Assembly: GCA_030247855.1 (NCBI GenBank)
Contig: JAPDRN010000010.1
Span: forward strand, 124,001-188,000
Source: Knufia peltigerae
Lineage: Eukaryota > Ascomycota > Eurotiomycetes > Chaetothyriales > Trichomeriaceae
Length of the DNA stretch: 64,000 nucleotides
Reading direction: 5' to 3'
Both the position numbers and the translations under genes were made by a program. The notes below the pieces were generated by a model, which saw nothing but the letters and a program-made list of their open reading frames with translations, had not been told where the DNA came from and searched no databases. Each line of letters starts with the position of its first letter. The first letter of the stretch is position 1. Of this stretch, positions 1 through 11,670 are shown piece by piece.

Positions 1-1968
1 GCGGTACCTCCGAAATCAAAGCAGGATCAGATGAGAGTCTAGGGCCAAGTCGAGAGAGGTCCAGATCTCGGATTAACATGACCACAAAGTGAAACTCCAT
101 TACACAGAGAATCAGGGTCTTTGGGAGAGGTATGTCAGAGAGATCAAACGGAGTTCGGAATGTTAAACAGCCCCGCAAGGATGTAACATATGCTGACCTG
201 CAAATCACTTTACCCCTCGGAGTACCCATGTGTGTAGTGTTGAGTACAGTAGGGCCAACCAACAGTTCGGGCGAGGGAAAAGAATCGCGAATCACTTGCC
301 TAAAAATAGGATAGTGATCATGAGCCTCAAACGTCAAACGAATATCTTGAAAGACTCGGCCAGAACCGTTGGACCGAATGGATGTGATGATGTCGTGACA
401 TTGACGTTTGTTTCTTCCGTCTGATTACGGAGGATTTCCAGAAGACACGATGGAATAATGTTTTTTTGGTGACGGATGAAAAACCTTGAGGGAACTCGTG
501 ATCTTCAGGGGACCTCGGCGCCTCAGGTGATGATTGCAGGCCCGGGTGGGGCTCACGTGCACCACAGAGCAAACACCGCAGAGACCACAGACCACGGACC
601 ACGATTCACTCCCGGGCCAACGCTCAAGGCCCTTACTATTTACTCACTATTAGGGCGCTGTGCACATTCTTCCAGGGGCTAGTGAGGCCATGGCAAAAGC
701 CTAATGAAGCCCGAAAGCTCATGAAGATAGGTAGGTACTGTACCTACTTTAGAGTGTGAACACCAGAGCATGAACTGGGTACGGAAATTCGGCTACAAGG
801 CCAGGCACAATACTCGTACTCGTAATTAGGTGTCAACGGCGAGGGAGCCATTATTCGGTCCGCATAGTTCGATTGTGGCCCCCATCACCTGCAGTATGCC
901 ATGTAACTAACGAAAGGTGATCGACTGACCATTCGGGCGTACTGAAACTTTCCCATCAACAAAGTCCAATGGACGTACGTTTTACTCTACTATTCAGTGC
1001 TTATGAGCACAAGAGGGTGCTCAAATTGTATGCAGCATGGCAAATGAACTGGATAAAATCATCTCGTTGCTCACCTTGTTGTGGTGGCGTACTGAGACCT
1101 CAAGTTCATGCGGCGAAACTCCCCACGGGGAGTGTGAGAAATCTGATTACGAGGGATGCGAGGAAACCCCTATACAAAGGACATGTTTCTCTCTTACTCC
1201 GTCCTCAAAGTAACCTCACATCGTCATTGATCAAGTGACCAAGTCAACAAGTTACCAATTGCTGACATGTTTGGGATTTGTTGTGGTGAGTCGAAACATC
1301 CGCGCCTTTCCGGTAGGTGTCCAGCCTCGCCTCCCGTGATAATTCGAGATCTACACAAGCTCCGCCGGCCTAGACTAGCGAAGAGCTTCTTTCACGCCAC
1401 AAAGACGTCTGCGGCGCATCCCTGGATTGTGTCTTCGAACCTCGGGACCCTCTCGATCGTGCACTATTATACTGTACTACGCTGTTCGGCATCGATGAGT
1501 TGCCGAATACCACAACATCATGCGGAACCCTCATTGGCTCCGGACAACCTCACGCGAGGGACCCACTCTCGTACCATGGGCCATTTTCCCTCGGATTACT
1601 CTGCACGGTATGCGCACTATGTGCTTTGATGGAGACCTCGTGCTTACCGATCCCTGGAGAAATCACTCACTTCACAGGCGTCATTGGACGTATGCGATGA
1701 AAGCATCCCCCCGGGTCTCCTCTCTCGTGGTGTCATCCGTGGGCCTCCGCCATTTGGGAAAGTTACATTCACAATTCACCTCGACCAGAAAGCACTGATC
1801 ACCACGTGTTGTAGCAACGATTTTTCCACGAGCAGGTGGGTCAGCCTGGGAGGTATAAGATCAACCCGAGCTGCTATACGTTCTCCCAAACGAAAAGAAA
1901 GCTGACTGCTTCTCATCACAAAAGAAAACGACAATCAACAAGTTGTATCAAATCTACTCACACAAATT
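1..1968. other. Non-coding or decayed stretch upstream of the sugar transporter
   Basis: Only short overlapping reading frames with no recognisable protein family are visible. A CCCCGG at 1709-1714 fits the loose SYGGRG consensus of CreA-type carbon repressors on the reverse strand, but such a short site occurs often by chance. The last 200 bases before the transporter start presumably hold its promoter and leader. No clear TATA box or RNA gene was seen. Confidence 0.5.
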
Positions 1969-4195
1969 ATGGGGTCTTTCAAAGTCCCAAAGTTCCAGAA
2001 GCCCACGCGGGAATCTCTGGGCTTGACCAACTACGTCTCCTACGCAAAGTACGTGCACTCATCCCCAGGTACACTCGTAACTGAGTCAGAATTCTTTGGG
2101 TTGCTGACTGTGTGGTTTTCCTACAGATACGATCCGCATAGCGGAGATTCTACCGATGCAAGAAAGTCCCTATCACATTTGGACTATAGCCCGTTGCGAC
2201 GAGTAACATGGGAGTCCTTCTGGATGGGTATGCTCGTGTCGATGGGTGGTTTCATCTTCGGTTATGATACCGGTCAGATTTCGGGATTCTTGGCCATGCC
2301 AGATTTCCTGAATCGGTTCGGTCAACATCACAGCGATGGAACTGCTTACTTCAGCAACGTCAGGTCTGGTCTCATTGTGGCCATGGTAAGTCATTCGTAG
2401 TACACGGCCTTGGACTGTGGTTTTTTCACTGGAACTTCACCGCTGACTCATTCAGCTCTCAATCGGTACATTGATCGGTGCTCTTGTGGCAGCTCCCATT
2501 GCCGACTTCATTGGCCGAAAGCCCTCGGTCACATTGTGGTGCTGCATCTTCGCGGTCGGCAACATCGTCATGATCTCGTCGGAACACCACTGGTATCAAA
2601 TCATGATGGGCCGTTGGGTGGCAGGTTTGGGCGTGGGTGCCCTATCTTTGCTCGTGCCCATGTACATGGGTAAGTTGGAACGATTGCTAAGGTTTCATGG
2701 TTCCGTATCTAACGAAAGACAACAGCCGAAACTGCCCCTCGACACATTCGTGGAGCTCTGATCAGTACATACCAACTTTTCGTAAGTCTCGATCAATACG
2801 GAGTTTGTCCGTTTGAGCGCAAGCAACTAACCTCAATGACAGATCACATTCGGTATCTTCCTGGCCGCATGTATCAACTTTGGCTGCTACGAACACCAAA
2901 GAGGCAATGCATCATCCTGGCGTATCCCCATGGGTCTCGCATTCGTCTTCGCCTTTATCCTCGGAGCGGGCATCCTGATCTTCCCCGAGACACCACGTTA
3001 CCTTTACCGCAAGGGCCAGAAGGAGGAAGCCAAGAAGATCATGCTCAAGGTCTACGGAGCGTCCGAAAACCACTACAGCGTCCACGTCGAACTCGAAGAG
3101 ATCGAGGCCAAGCTCCGCGCCGAGAACAAGCAGGAAGGCGTCATCCAGGAATGGGTCAACATGTTCAGAGCACCCAAGATGGCGTACCGGATCCTCCTCG
3201 GTGTCGCCCTGCAGATGTTCCAGCAACTCACCGGCGCAAACTACTTTTTCTACTACGGAACGGTCATCTTCAAGGCCACGGGCATCAACAACTCGTTTGT
3301 CACGCAAATGATCCTCAACGGAATTAACTTCGGCACAACCTTTTACGGATTATACATCGTAGAACACTACGGACGTCGTCGTTCGTTGATTGTCGGCTCA
3401 TTTTGGATGTGTGAGTATCCCCCTGAGGCTTTACCGAAATTTCAGCCTTGTCATGTGACAAGGCTGTGATTATTGGTAAAGGCTTAGCATATCATGTGAC
3501 AAATTTTTTACGGAGTGCTAACAGCCAATCACAGTCCTCATGTTTATGATCTTTGCTAGTATCGGCCATTTCTCCCTTGACCGCAACAATCCGCAAAGCA
3601 CCGAATCTAGTGGCACTGCTATGATTGTCATGGCGGCTTTCTTCATTTTTGGTTTCGCAACGAGTAAGTTTTTGGACATGATCTGTCACTTCTACGACGA
3701 TAAAAAGAAGATTACTGACATACTTGCCTTCTTCTAGCTTGGGGACCTATGATCTGGACCATCTGCGGTGAACTCTACCCGTCCCGCTACCGCGCCAAAG
3801 GCATGGCCCTGTCGACCGCCTCGAACTGGCTGTGGAACTTCCTCCTCGCCTTCTTCACCCCCTTCATCACCGGCGACATTGATTTCCTCTACGGTTACGT
3901 CTTCGCCGGGTGTAACCTGCTGGGTCTCCTCCTGATCTACTTCTTCGTCATCGAGGGTCAAGGTCGGACCCTGGAGGAGATCGATTCCATGTACCTCCTC
4001 AGCGTCAAACCTTGGGAGAGTCGGAAATGGGAGGCCCCTCCACCCGACGAGATCGCCAGGATCAGAAGGGAGGCCGGTACCGGGAACGGCGTCGCTGAGG
4101 CCGGAGAGATTCAACCGGCGGCCACAACGGCCGGCGATGAAGCCGCTGCTCGCAACAGTACCGATGCCGAAAAGGAACTCGAGCACAGAGAGTAA
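1969..4195 (+). CDS. MFS sugar (hexose-type) transporter, 7 exons
   Basis: Spliced exons 1969-2048, 2127-2385, 2456-2669, 2726-2781, 2843-3410, 3535-3663 and 3738-4195 give a 587-residue protein, normal for fungal monosaccharide transporters of the sugar porter family. Visible signatures are FGYDTGQISGF in helix 1, the loop motif DFIGRKPS, PETPRYLYRKGQ after helix 6, QQLTGANYFFYYG in helix 7 and EGQGRTLEEID after helix 12. The protein should be a 12-helix plasma-membrane permease importing hexoses by proton symport. The C-terminal tail of about 60 residues is Ala/Glu-rich and probably cytosolic. All introns are GT-AG. Intron 5 (3411-3534) is the longest and holds a perfect hairpin, reported separately. 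The exact sugar cannot be told from sequence. Confidence 0.93.
3430..3480 (+). repeat. Intronic hairpin in the sugar transporter
   Basis: CAGCCTTGTC (3443-3452) pairs perfectly with GACAAGGCTG (3457-3466) over a 4-nt loop. An outer TTTACC (3430-3435) pairs with GGTAAA (3475-3480). It lies wholly inside intron 5. The 11-mer TCATGTGACAA overlaps the loop (3451-3461) and recurs downstream at 3491-3501. A splicing role is possible but not shown. Confidence 0.75.
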
Positions 4196-5311
4196 ATCTC
4201 TCAGTGTGTGTGTATGGGGTTGAAGAGACGCTTCCACTCTCGATGCGTGAAAGGTATAGTAATGTCGGTGTGAGTGTGAGAGTGAGTGAGTACCTTTTTA
4301 CGTATCGGAGTTTTTTGAGGTGAGACTGAAGAAGTAATGTGAAACAAGGAAGAAATGGGTGATGTATTGTTTGAGCAATTTCTTGATGATGATACCCCCC
4401 GGCAGAGGAGGAATCTATGGCCACATTGGTCAATGGTGACTTTGTGTGCCGAGTCATGGACTTTTTATTTGTATAACTGTGTCATGATACCACGATCGTT
4501 TTTGGAAAAACAAAGAGAGCTAGATAAGAGAGAGATACTAGCATTTTAATATATCCTAATATACCTGATATAAAACCATCACTGGCAATTGGTAAATCTA
4601 CAGTAAGTAAATCAACATTCGAGGCATTAGTCGATAAAGATAGTCAGTGCGGAGTACTAATAGCGATAAATGCCACGGCAAGGAAGTTAACAACTACTAG
4701 CACGGTCCGAATGAACCGACAATCAACGAACGACGACGTCCGTAGTGCTCTACGATGTATAATCCGTATAACTTAGTACCAGATCAGTTCTGGCCAAGTT
4801 TCTTCGATCGATGTACCTTTGCTTTCTGTGGAACAAAAGTTTAGTGAATGAGCACCGTCTACTTCGTGCCATGTACATGAATCTATGGGTAAGTCTATAG
4901 TATGACGGCCTGCTAGCTATGCATACTAAAGAGAGGGTTCTCATCACCTAGAATATGAGTACTCTCCTCCCGCTTGGGATGGCCGGCCAGGGCTTGAGCA
5001 AACAAAAGCGTGATACACCGAATTTCCAAATTGTGTAGGGACCCACTTTACCCATTTCAGGGTATGCTGACACAACATATTGAGCCAGTTCACTGTTCCA
5101 TGTCTACTGATAGGTAATCAATACCTCGATTACTTGTTACAAGTCGATATCTACCAAGCATCAATCTTGGTCACGAATCTCTAGACAGTTTCTCAAAGTT
5201 GTGTCGTTGATACGCACGAACATCAAAACGACAACGCGTTGAGATTAAAATCAAAAAAAATAGTCATGCACAATCCCCGGTACCCCGTCCTCCCACCCAC
5301 CTACAACTCAA
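4196..5311. other. Intergenic, converging gene ends
   Basis: This lies between the 3' ends of the sugar transporter and the minus-strand hydrolase, so it should hold both polyadenylation regions. It is AT-rich, with a GTGAGTGTGAGAGTGAGTGAG-like low-complexity run near 4269-4292 and a GGAGTACTAATAG stretch near 4651. No gene was recognised. Confidence 0.5.
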
Positions 5312-5953
5312 CTACAACACCTTCCATGCATCCCTGAGCTCACCGGAAATCGCGACATGTGCAGTCGCGGGCAAGACATGAGCGCTCAAAATCCCATGCA
5401 AGCCGGGGACCGGGTCGAAACACGCATCCTCCACGACGGTCACGATGAACCCTCGATCGGTGGCCTGTCTCGCGGTACTGAGCACGCAGCCACTGGTGGT
5501 CAACCCACATAGCATCAGGCTCTTAACACCCCTCTGGCCAAGTTCGTCCAGGAGGCCCGCTGACTCGAGCGCCGAGACCGTCCCCGGCGGTCGGACGACC
5601 ATCCTCTCACGGCCCGGGTCGATCGGGGAGAGCACGTCGGCCTCGTAACCCAACGCCGGCATGCTGGCGAACTTGTCCTCGTACATGCGCCATTTCAGGG
5701 ACATCCTGTTGCGGGGGGACGGCCTGTTCCCGGGCGTCGTGTCGACCAGGCAGTGGTACACCACCATGTCCTTGGACAGTGCCCAGTCTCGCATCTGCCG
5801 GGCCACGTTGAGCACGACGGGCGCCGCGTCCACGAGGCGAGAGACGGCGATGTTTTGGTAATCGAGAAGAAGAAGTGCCGTCTCGGACGGAGAGACCGAC
5901 AATGGCGAAGAGACGTCCGTGGAGGACAGGATGGCGCGTGAGCCGTAGGACAT
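5312..5953 (-). CDS. Isochorismatase-like cysteine hydrolase
   Basis: A single-exon 213-residue protein, the usual length for the isochorismatase/nicotinamidase superfamily. The N-terminal strand ALLLLDYQN carries the expected catalytic Asp (D31). The nucleophile region LCGLTTSGCVLSTARQA carries the Cys (C156) after the typical cis-peptide position. The Lys of the classical Asp-Lys-Cys triad is expected near VVRPPG, where this protein has Arg (R121), so activity may be altered or the Lys may be supplied elsewhere. No signal peptide or membrane segment is visible; it is probably cytosolic. The start at 5953 gives a normal N-terminus (MSYGSRAILSS) before the first core strand. Substrate unknown. 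The family includes isochorismatases, nicotinamidases, N-carbamoylsarcosine amidases and many uncharacterised fungal members. Confidence 0.85.
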   Translation of the reverse strand: MSYGSRAILSSTDVSSPLSVSPSETALLLLDYQNIAVSRLVDAAPVVLNVARQMRDWALSKDMVVYHCLVDTTPGNRPSPRNRMSLKWRMYEDKFASMPALGYEADVLSPIDPGRERMVVRPPGTVSALESAGLLDELGQRGVKSLMLCGLTTSGCVLSTARQATDRGFIVTVVEDACFDPVPGLHGILSAHVLPATAHVAISGELRDAWKVL

Positions 5954-8506
5954 GGCCAGTCGTACTTGTAACTGACCGAACGGTTGTTGTTCCAGGCGGA
6001 CACCGAATCGAGGACGGTCTTCGTATTCGGAGTGCTTGGTAAATTCCCCGAGAGGCTACTGTCGAGTAAGACTGTCAGTTGTCAATACGGAGTTCACTTG
6101 AACTCCCATGAGCGTCCTGACCAGGCAAGTGGTGGTGGTGGTGGTGGTCCAGACTGACACTACACAAAGACAGTATCAACGCCCTACGATCGAAAGTTTC
6201 TTCTCTGCTCACATCAGGCAGTTTGTATCACAAAAGAGTATTCGATGGGCTATTGATCGAGACACCAGAAGAGGAGGTTGCAAGCGAGATTCCCCTCGGC
6301 GGTCGTCGTCGTTGTTGTACTTGCAGCTGGTAGTATGCGGGCCGGAGATAAGGACATGGATGGTGGGCATATCGCCGAAACTGGGCGCATCTGCGACTCT
6401 GTGACCTCTAAACATGAACCGGAACGAAGACTGGCTAGACTCACACATTAGAACAAACTGTTTCCCCGGTCATTTTTCGTTATCGCCGATTGCACACAAG
6501 AAAGCCAAGTCCCCCGGTGTCTTTTTTCTCAACGACTCGTTTATTACTCGTACGGCTCCGGAGAGCATTGGCCGGACTGACTGATTCTAGATTGCAACCG
6601 CCTCGGAGAAGTGTTCCCCTTTTCCTACGCAGTACCCTGGTCAAAATCATGTTCGCTTCACCGATCCGGTCTCTCAGTCGTTATCTTACCGTTAGACGAG
6701 CTCGCTTCCTCCATGGAGACAACGTTCGATTTTGGAGGAGGAAGAAAGATAAATTGCGCCATTGAATCCCTACTTTATTTGACGTCGCTTTGATTGATGG
6801 CGTGTGAAGACGTAGAAGGAAAATTCACAATTTGCAGACATGAAGTAGATTGTTTTGTCCATACAAATATACCTGCGATGGTTGATGGACCACCGAACTT
6901 GATTTACGTACTTTGTAGTCGAGGTGCCCTGTTTGATGGAATTCCACCAGTTGCCTCTGGGTAAAGCCTGGGTAAAGCCTTGGTGAAGCGATACTAGATC
7001 ACGTCACGCCCATGTCATTCTCACTGGCCATCTACGGCTGTCGTAAACATCCAGCTTCATATCTGTGTCAGTCCTGGTCCCTCTAAGAACGTATCACCGC
7101 CGCTATCGATCTCTTCCTGCCTGATTCCCGTATCTTAGCGGCCTCAAGAAACCTCCGGAGAACGCATTGCTAGATGAGTGACTAGGCTTGGGAACTCCTA
7201 CCGTGTACTTTTCAAGAGCGTCGTTGTAGGGTCAGTGTTCAGGATACGGCGAACAAAAGGACTCTGAACAGACGCGTGAAAGAGGATTGGCATTGCGGGA
7301 CATGGAGCAGAAGTGACTTATAACATCTCGGTCTGCTATTTCTGAGATTGGGTTGGACATCTTCCCTCTGCTGTTTCTTCCCTGCGACGATGCCACTCCT
7401 GCTACCTCTTTCTCCTCAAGACTCCCCGACAATGTTGCTATCAGCATTTGTGGACAAATCGGGATTCTTCCCCACGGTCATCAGTCGGCCATGTCTCATT
7501 CAAGGAAGAAACAAGAGGTAGTGAGCGGCATCTGGGGGCATGGGAGCTGAGACACTTACCACGGCTGGAAAATGGTAGATGCCTTCTAAACATACCTAGT
7601 TTCGTGTCTGATGGGGGCCTTTCGAGACCATTTCTCACTTCCTGATCATCTCGTGGAGCCTCAAGCCATGACGAATGAACAATTGCGCCCTTTCTCTCCA
7701 GTGATTTATGCAAGGAGTCCATTTCCTCACTCCGACCTCTGATGCCACATGAAATTGTTGGGAGCAGTTCCACTTTTCCGCAACTGTTGCCTTGACTTGC
7801 CCGACTCCCCATTCCCCTCCTCTGACCCTTGATGTCCCCAATGCTGTTCACTTCCCGTTTGATAACGGCTCATCTTCGGGATGATCTGTACATTCTCTGA
7901 TACAGCCTCGCGCAAGTATTTGACAAGCTTCACCGGTACAGTCTTCCAATCCCCGCGAAGTGGACCTGCAAGACTGTCTGCCTGAGTCGATCCAAGAGAT
8001 GTTCGTGAGAACTCTTCCGGCAAATATTGGGTTCCGAAGGCCCCTCAAGTGGGGATTGCGCATTTTGCTCGCCTTGTGTTTTGAAAACTCACGATTTGTC
8101 TAGCACATCCTCAATTTGCCAGTCCCAGTGCGGATACCTTGTCATCTGCATACCCTCAAACATTCATAAGGTTGAAGAATTTTCTGGTTATACTCTGGCT
8201 CGCTTCAGAGGGTCCTTCTGGCGTGACTGCTGACTGGCTGGGCATTGAATATCGAACAACATTGTGTGTGTGACGACGGATACTGCTTCCGTACAGACAG
8301 AACAGTATCTCTGCAACCCCATTGAGAAAACTTTGGAGCATGGAAACTTTTCAAGAGTGGCTCACCTGTAGGCAGATCGGCAAAGAAGAGGAAGAGAGGA
8401 AGGCCGGGAAAAGACTACAAATAAGTGGCATCTCCCCCAAACCTCCCAATTTTCCTTCCTTCAGAATTCTGAACATTTTTCACGTCACAGTAACATTTCA
8501 TCCAAG
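5954..8506. other. Gene-poor stretch
   Basis: Many short overlapping frames are present on both strands, none with a recognisable domain. The minus-strand frames between 7441 and 8063 stay open in more than one register but show no family signature or consistent splice pattern. A GGTGGTGGTGGTGGTGG tract lies near 6130. I see no supported gene. Confidence 0.45.
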
Positions 8507-8722
8507 ATGGGTTGTTTCTGCAGCAAACCAAAAGCTTTTGAAGAGACAATGGACGCTCCGCGTCCTACTTCTCTTCGTGTGGCACCAACCACACCACCCG
8601 CTTCCGTTCGTTCTGAACGCCCTGTCGTCATTTGGCGAGGAAAGGTGCGGACATTGCCCAAGGAACGGCCGGAGATCTTTGATCAACGGCCGCGTTTCTT
8701 GCGGCCCGCCACCACCTACTGA
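8507..8722 (+). CDS. Small protein with N-terminal MGCxCS acylation signature
   Basis: A 71-residue single-exon frame. Its N-terminus MGCFCSKP matches the classical dual-lipidation pattern: Gly2 for N-myristoylation followed by Cys3 and Cys5 for palmitoylation, with Ser6 at a favoured position. The rest is Pro/Arg-rich and lacks a hydrophobic segment, so any membrane contact would come from the lipids. The start context (CCAAGATGG) is good and a pyrimidine-rich leader precedes it. I do not recognise the family. The reading frame is short enough that chance cannot be excluded, but such an N-terminus immediately at an ATG in good context is uncommon. A 13-bp inverted repeat lies about 200 nt downstream. 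Confidence 0.5.
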   Translation: MGCFCSKPKAFEETMDAPRPTSLRVAPTTPPASVRSERPVVIWRGKVRTLPKERPEIFDQRPRFLRPATTY

Positions 8723-10197
8723 CCGCTCATGACGTGGTGAGTTCTTCGTCATGAAAGGTTCGATAGAGTCCATCAGGATCAGTAGCCCCTGTGCGAACGA
8801 CTGATGGTGTCTCTTGAGGCCTGATTGGCAAGTTCTCATCCACTGAAGTGGGATGATGTGGGTGATGGTGGACGAGTGGAAGTGTGTGGTGTTAGGAGGT
8901 GTGAGCCGGGGAGTTGGGGTTTGGCTAGCCCACCATCGTTGTCATCGCCTTGTTGCAGTGCTTCGGGGGTGGGCTAGCCACCACTTCAAAAGCTGCTTGT
9001 TTTTCGCGCCGACGGTTCGAATTCTCAGCTGAGTGGACTGAACAGAAGTACGTGACAGTGTGGTGAGCTCACGTTCCAATGTAATGATGACCCTCAGTAT
9101 TTCTTTCAAATCCACCCACCAGGGCGAGAGCAGAAATGACATGAGTTCTTGGTTCTCTCTGTCAAAAGTATGAAGTCTTGGTACAACACTCTCAAACCAA
9201 TCAATACCCGGTCTCTGAAAAGACACTGGGGGGTACTGTTACTGTTTACACAGGGCTCATGGAGGTTCGCTACTATCCCGCTGAGTATCGCTTGGACAGT
9301 CGCAGCCCCATCGTGTACATTGCCTGGTGCAATTGCTCGGAGGGGTTGTCGCTTGAACACCTTGTTGTAGTTGTCTCCCATGAATGTCGTCGTTGCCTTG
9401 CATACATGTTGTTACATCGTCGTTGTCCTCATATATGTCGTCGTTGTCTTCCATTTATGATGCTGCTGCCATTCATGTTACTGGTATCCTCGTCCAGTTG
9501 TCGTTTCCCAGACCTTGTAGTTGTCCCATGCGATGTTGCTGTACTTTTCCCACGATCTTGGCTTCACAACTCGTGGACGTACTGATCCTGACAATCATTA
9601 TGATGACATTGTGGCACTCAACGAGCTCTTCCGAAGCCACAAGGTGTTGGAGGATCTTACAAGATCAATTGTAGAAGAAGTTCGACCGGTGATCTTGCGA
9701 TCATAGCTTCTGAACCCTCGTCGTAACCATTAGATTTATACTAAGGACTTTTACATGATTGTCGAGTTTTATGGCAAGAGAAGTTGAACACATGAAGATG
9801 AAATTAGATGTCAACTTAACGTCACTTTGCAGCTACGAAATTGCTTCTTGAGACTTTTGCTTCACCATATCGTTGAGTCTCGAGCTTCGTACGAGTACGA
9901 GGGACACGCCAAAGAAATTGCCGCTTTTAAGGGGCGATGGTCCCTTTTGCCAGTGACTCAGACAATGACGAGCGGAATCGGTGAAATTATTTTCAACCTC
10001 CGCCCAATCTTCGCTACTTGTTGAGCCTAGATACTCACTCATTCAAAACCTTTGGACAATCGACAAGTGTGGTAGTCACCTAAACTGTCACATTGGGAAA
10101 ACGCATCTTCAATAACGATTTCTTTCTAGGCTACCAATTGTCCCTCATTTCGCAACTACAGTCAAATCCTGAAATACTACAATTCGGGCCTTTGAAG
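8723..10197. other. Decayed or non-coding stretch with fragments on both strands
   Basis: Minus-strand frames at 8942-9226 and 9106-9381 read like protein but overlap in different frames. The plus-strand frame ending at 9706 finishes with an acidic, helix-like tail (DDIVALNELFRSHK). None can be joined into a full gene, so I treat them as possible remnants. 9360-9550 holds degenerate repeats of a GTCGTCGTTGTC-like unit. The end of this stretch includes the promoter of the semialdehyde dehydrogenase. Confidence 0.35.
8922..8980. repeat. Perfect 13-bp inverted repeat
   Basis: TGGCTAGCCCACC at 8922-8934 is repeated in reverse complement at 8968-8980, separated by 33 nt. Each arm contains the palindrome GGCTAGCC. 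It lies about 200 nt past the small acylated protein. Function unknown; it could be an RNA hairpin, a paired binding site or the ends of a very short element. Confidence 0.8.
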
Positions 10198-11395
10198 ATG
10201 GCAAACGCATCCTCTCAACCCAAGAGGAAATGTGCTGTGTTAGGTGCAACAGGTACGTTCATTACATCTTATATATGCTCGAAATACTTATTGTTCAAGG
10301 ATCTGTCGGACAGAGATTCATTCTGCTTCTGGCCGACCACCCCACGCTCCATCTACAAGCTGTTGGTGCCTCATCGAGGTCGGCTGGGAAGAAGTACAAA
10401 GATGCTGTCCGGTGGAAGCAGGCAAGACCAATGTCTGCCGACTTGGCCAGCCTTGTCGTGCGGGAATGCAAGGCCAGCAATTTCACCGACTGTGATCTAG
10501 TTTTTTCTGGTCTGGACAGCGATGTTGCTGGAGACGTTGGTATGTTTTGAATGTTTGACTTGACACTCTCAAATACTTAGACTCTTCAGAAATGGAATTT
10601 CTCAAAGCCGAAATCCCGGTCTTTTCCAATGCGAAGAACTACAGAAGGGATCCAATTGTGCCTTTGGTGGTACCTACAGTCAATATCTCTCACTTGGGAC
10701 TTATCCCTCACCAGCGGAAACACTTCGGGCTCAAGAAGGGGTTTCTGGTCTGCAATTCTAATTGTGCCGTTATTGGCATAGTCATTCCTTTTGCGGCTAT
10801 ACAGGCCAGATTCGGACCCGTCGAGGACGTCGAGGTCTTTACCGAACAAGCAGTCTCGGGTGCAGGGTATCCAGGTGTACCAAGTATGGACATTTTTGAC
10901 AATGTTGTCCCTTATATCCAGGGAGAAGAAGACAAACTGGAGACTGAAGCTCAGAAAATACTGGGGTCCATGAATGCAGATGCGACTGCATTCGAGGAGC
11001 AATCTGGCCTCACAATAGGAGCAACATGCACACGCGTCGGAGTCACAGATGGCCATATGGCTTTCGTATCATTGAGGTTCAAGCAGAGACCTCCACCAAG
11101 TGCGGAACAAGTCAAGCAAGCCATGAGAGACTATGTTGCCGAGGCACAGAAGCTGGGTTGCCCTTCTGCTCCAGAACAGGCAATCGTTGTCTTCGATGAG
11201 CCGGATCGACCACAGCCTCGACTTGATAGGGATATCTCGGGTGGTTATGCCGTCAGCGTAGGGCGAGTACGAGAGGCTGCTAAGGGTTCACACTTCGACA
11301 TCAGATTTGCTTGTCTGAGCCACAACACCGTCATTGGTGCTGCTGGATCCTCAATACTCAATGCGGAGGCGGCCATCATCCAGGGGCTGCTATAA
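10198..11395 (+). CDS. Aspartate-semialdehyde dehydrogenase
   Basis: Exons 10198-10252, 10300-10539 and 10590-11395 give a 366-residue protein, the family's usual length. The enzyme reduces aspartyl phosphate to aspartate semialdehyde with NADPH, the second step of threonine and methionine synthesis in fungi (yeast HOM2). The first splice joins the nucleotide-binding motif as GATGSVGQRF. Other marks are SNAKNYRRDP, the catalytic Cys in CNSNCAVIG and the C-terminal HNTVIGAAG. For intron 2, the acceptor at 10589 restores the conserved DVEMEF; the alternative at 10580 would add two residues. Probably cytosolic, with no targeting sequence. It is followed 275 nt later by ribosomal protein S4 on the same strand. 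Confidence 0.95.
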
Positions 11396-11670
11396 AGTAG
11401 GGGATGTGGTAGAAATCTAGATCCTGAAGTGTAGCAATACAATACGTGTTCCTCGCAAGCAGCGTTTGACATTAGCCTAATAAATCGTGCGTGGCCCCAT
11501 TTTCAAATGACACACCCTCGACTTCCTGGACCACAAAACCCGTCATTTGAACAAATCAAGTGGCGCCAAGACGCCAAGATTTTGCGCCAACTTTCAACCC
11601 TCGAAAATTCATCTACAGATTCGCAGATTGAAGCTGCATCTCTACACACATCTCACAACATCACAACAAG

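Noticed and set aside
9010..9030. GGTTCGAATTC-like box resembling the T-arm of a tRNA
   Set aside because: No acceptor stem, anticodon arm or A box could be matched around it. No tRNA gene was supported anywhere in the window by eye.
10580..10589. Earlier acceptor (10580) for intron 2 of aspartate-semialdehyde dehydrogenase
   Set aside because: It would insert extra residues and a 41-nt intron. The acceptor at 10589 restores the conserved DVEMEF sequence.
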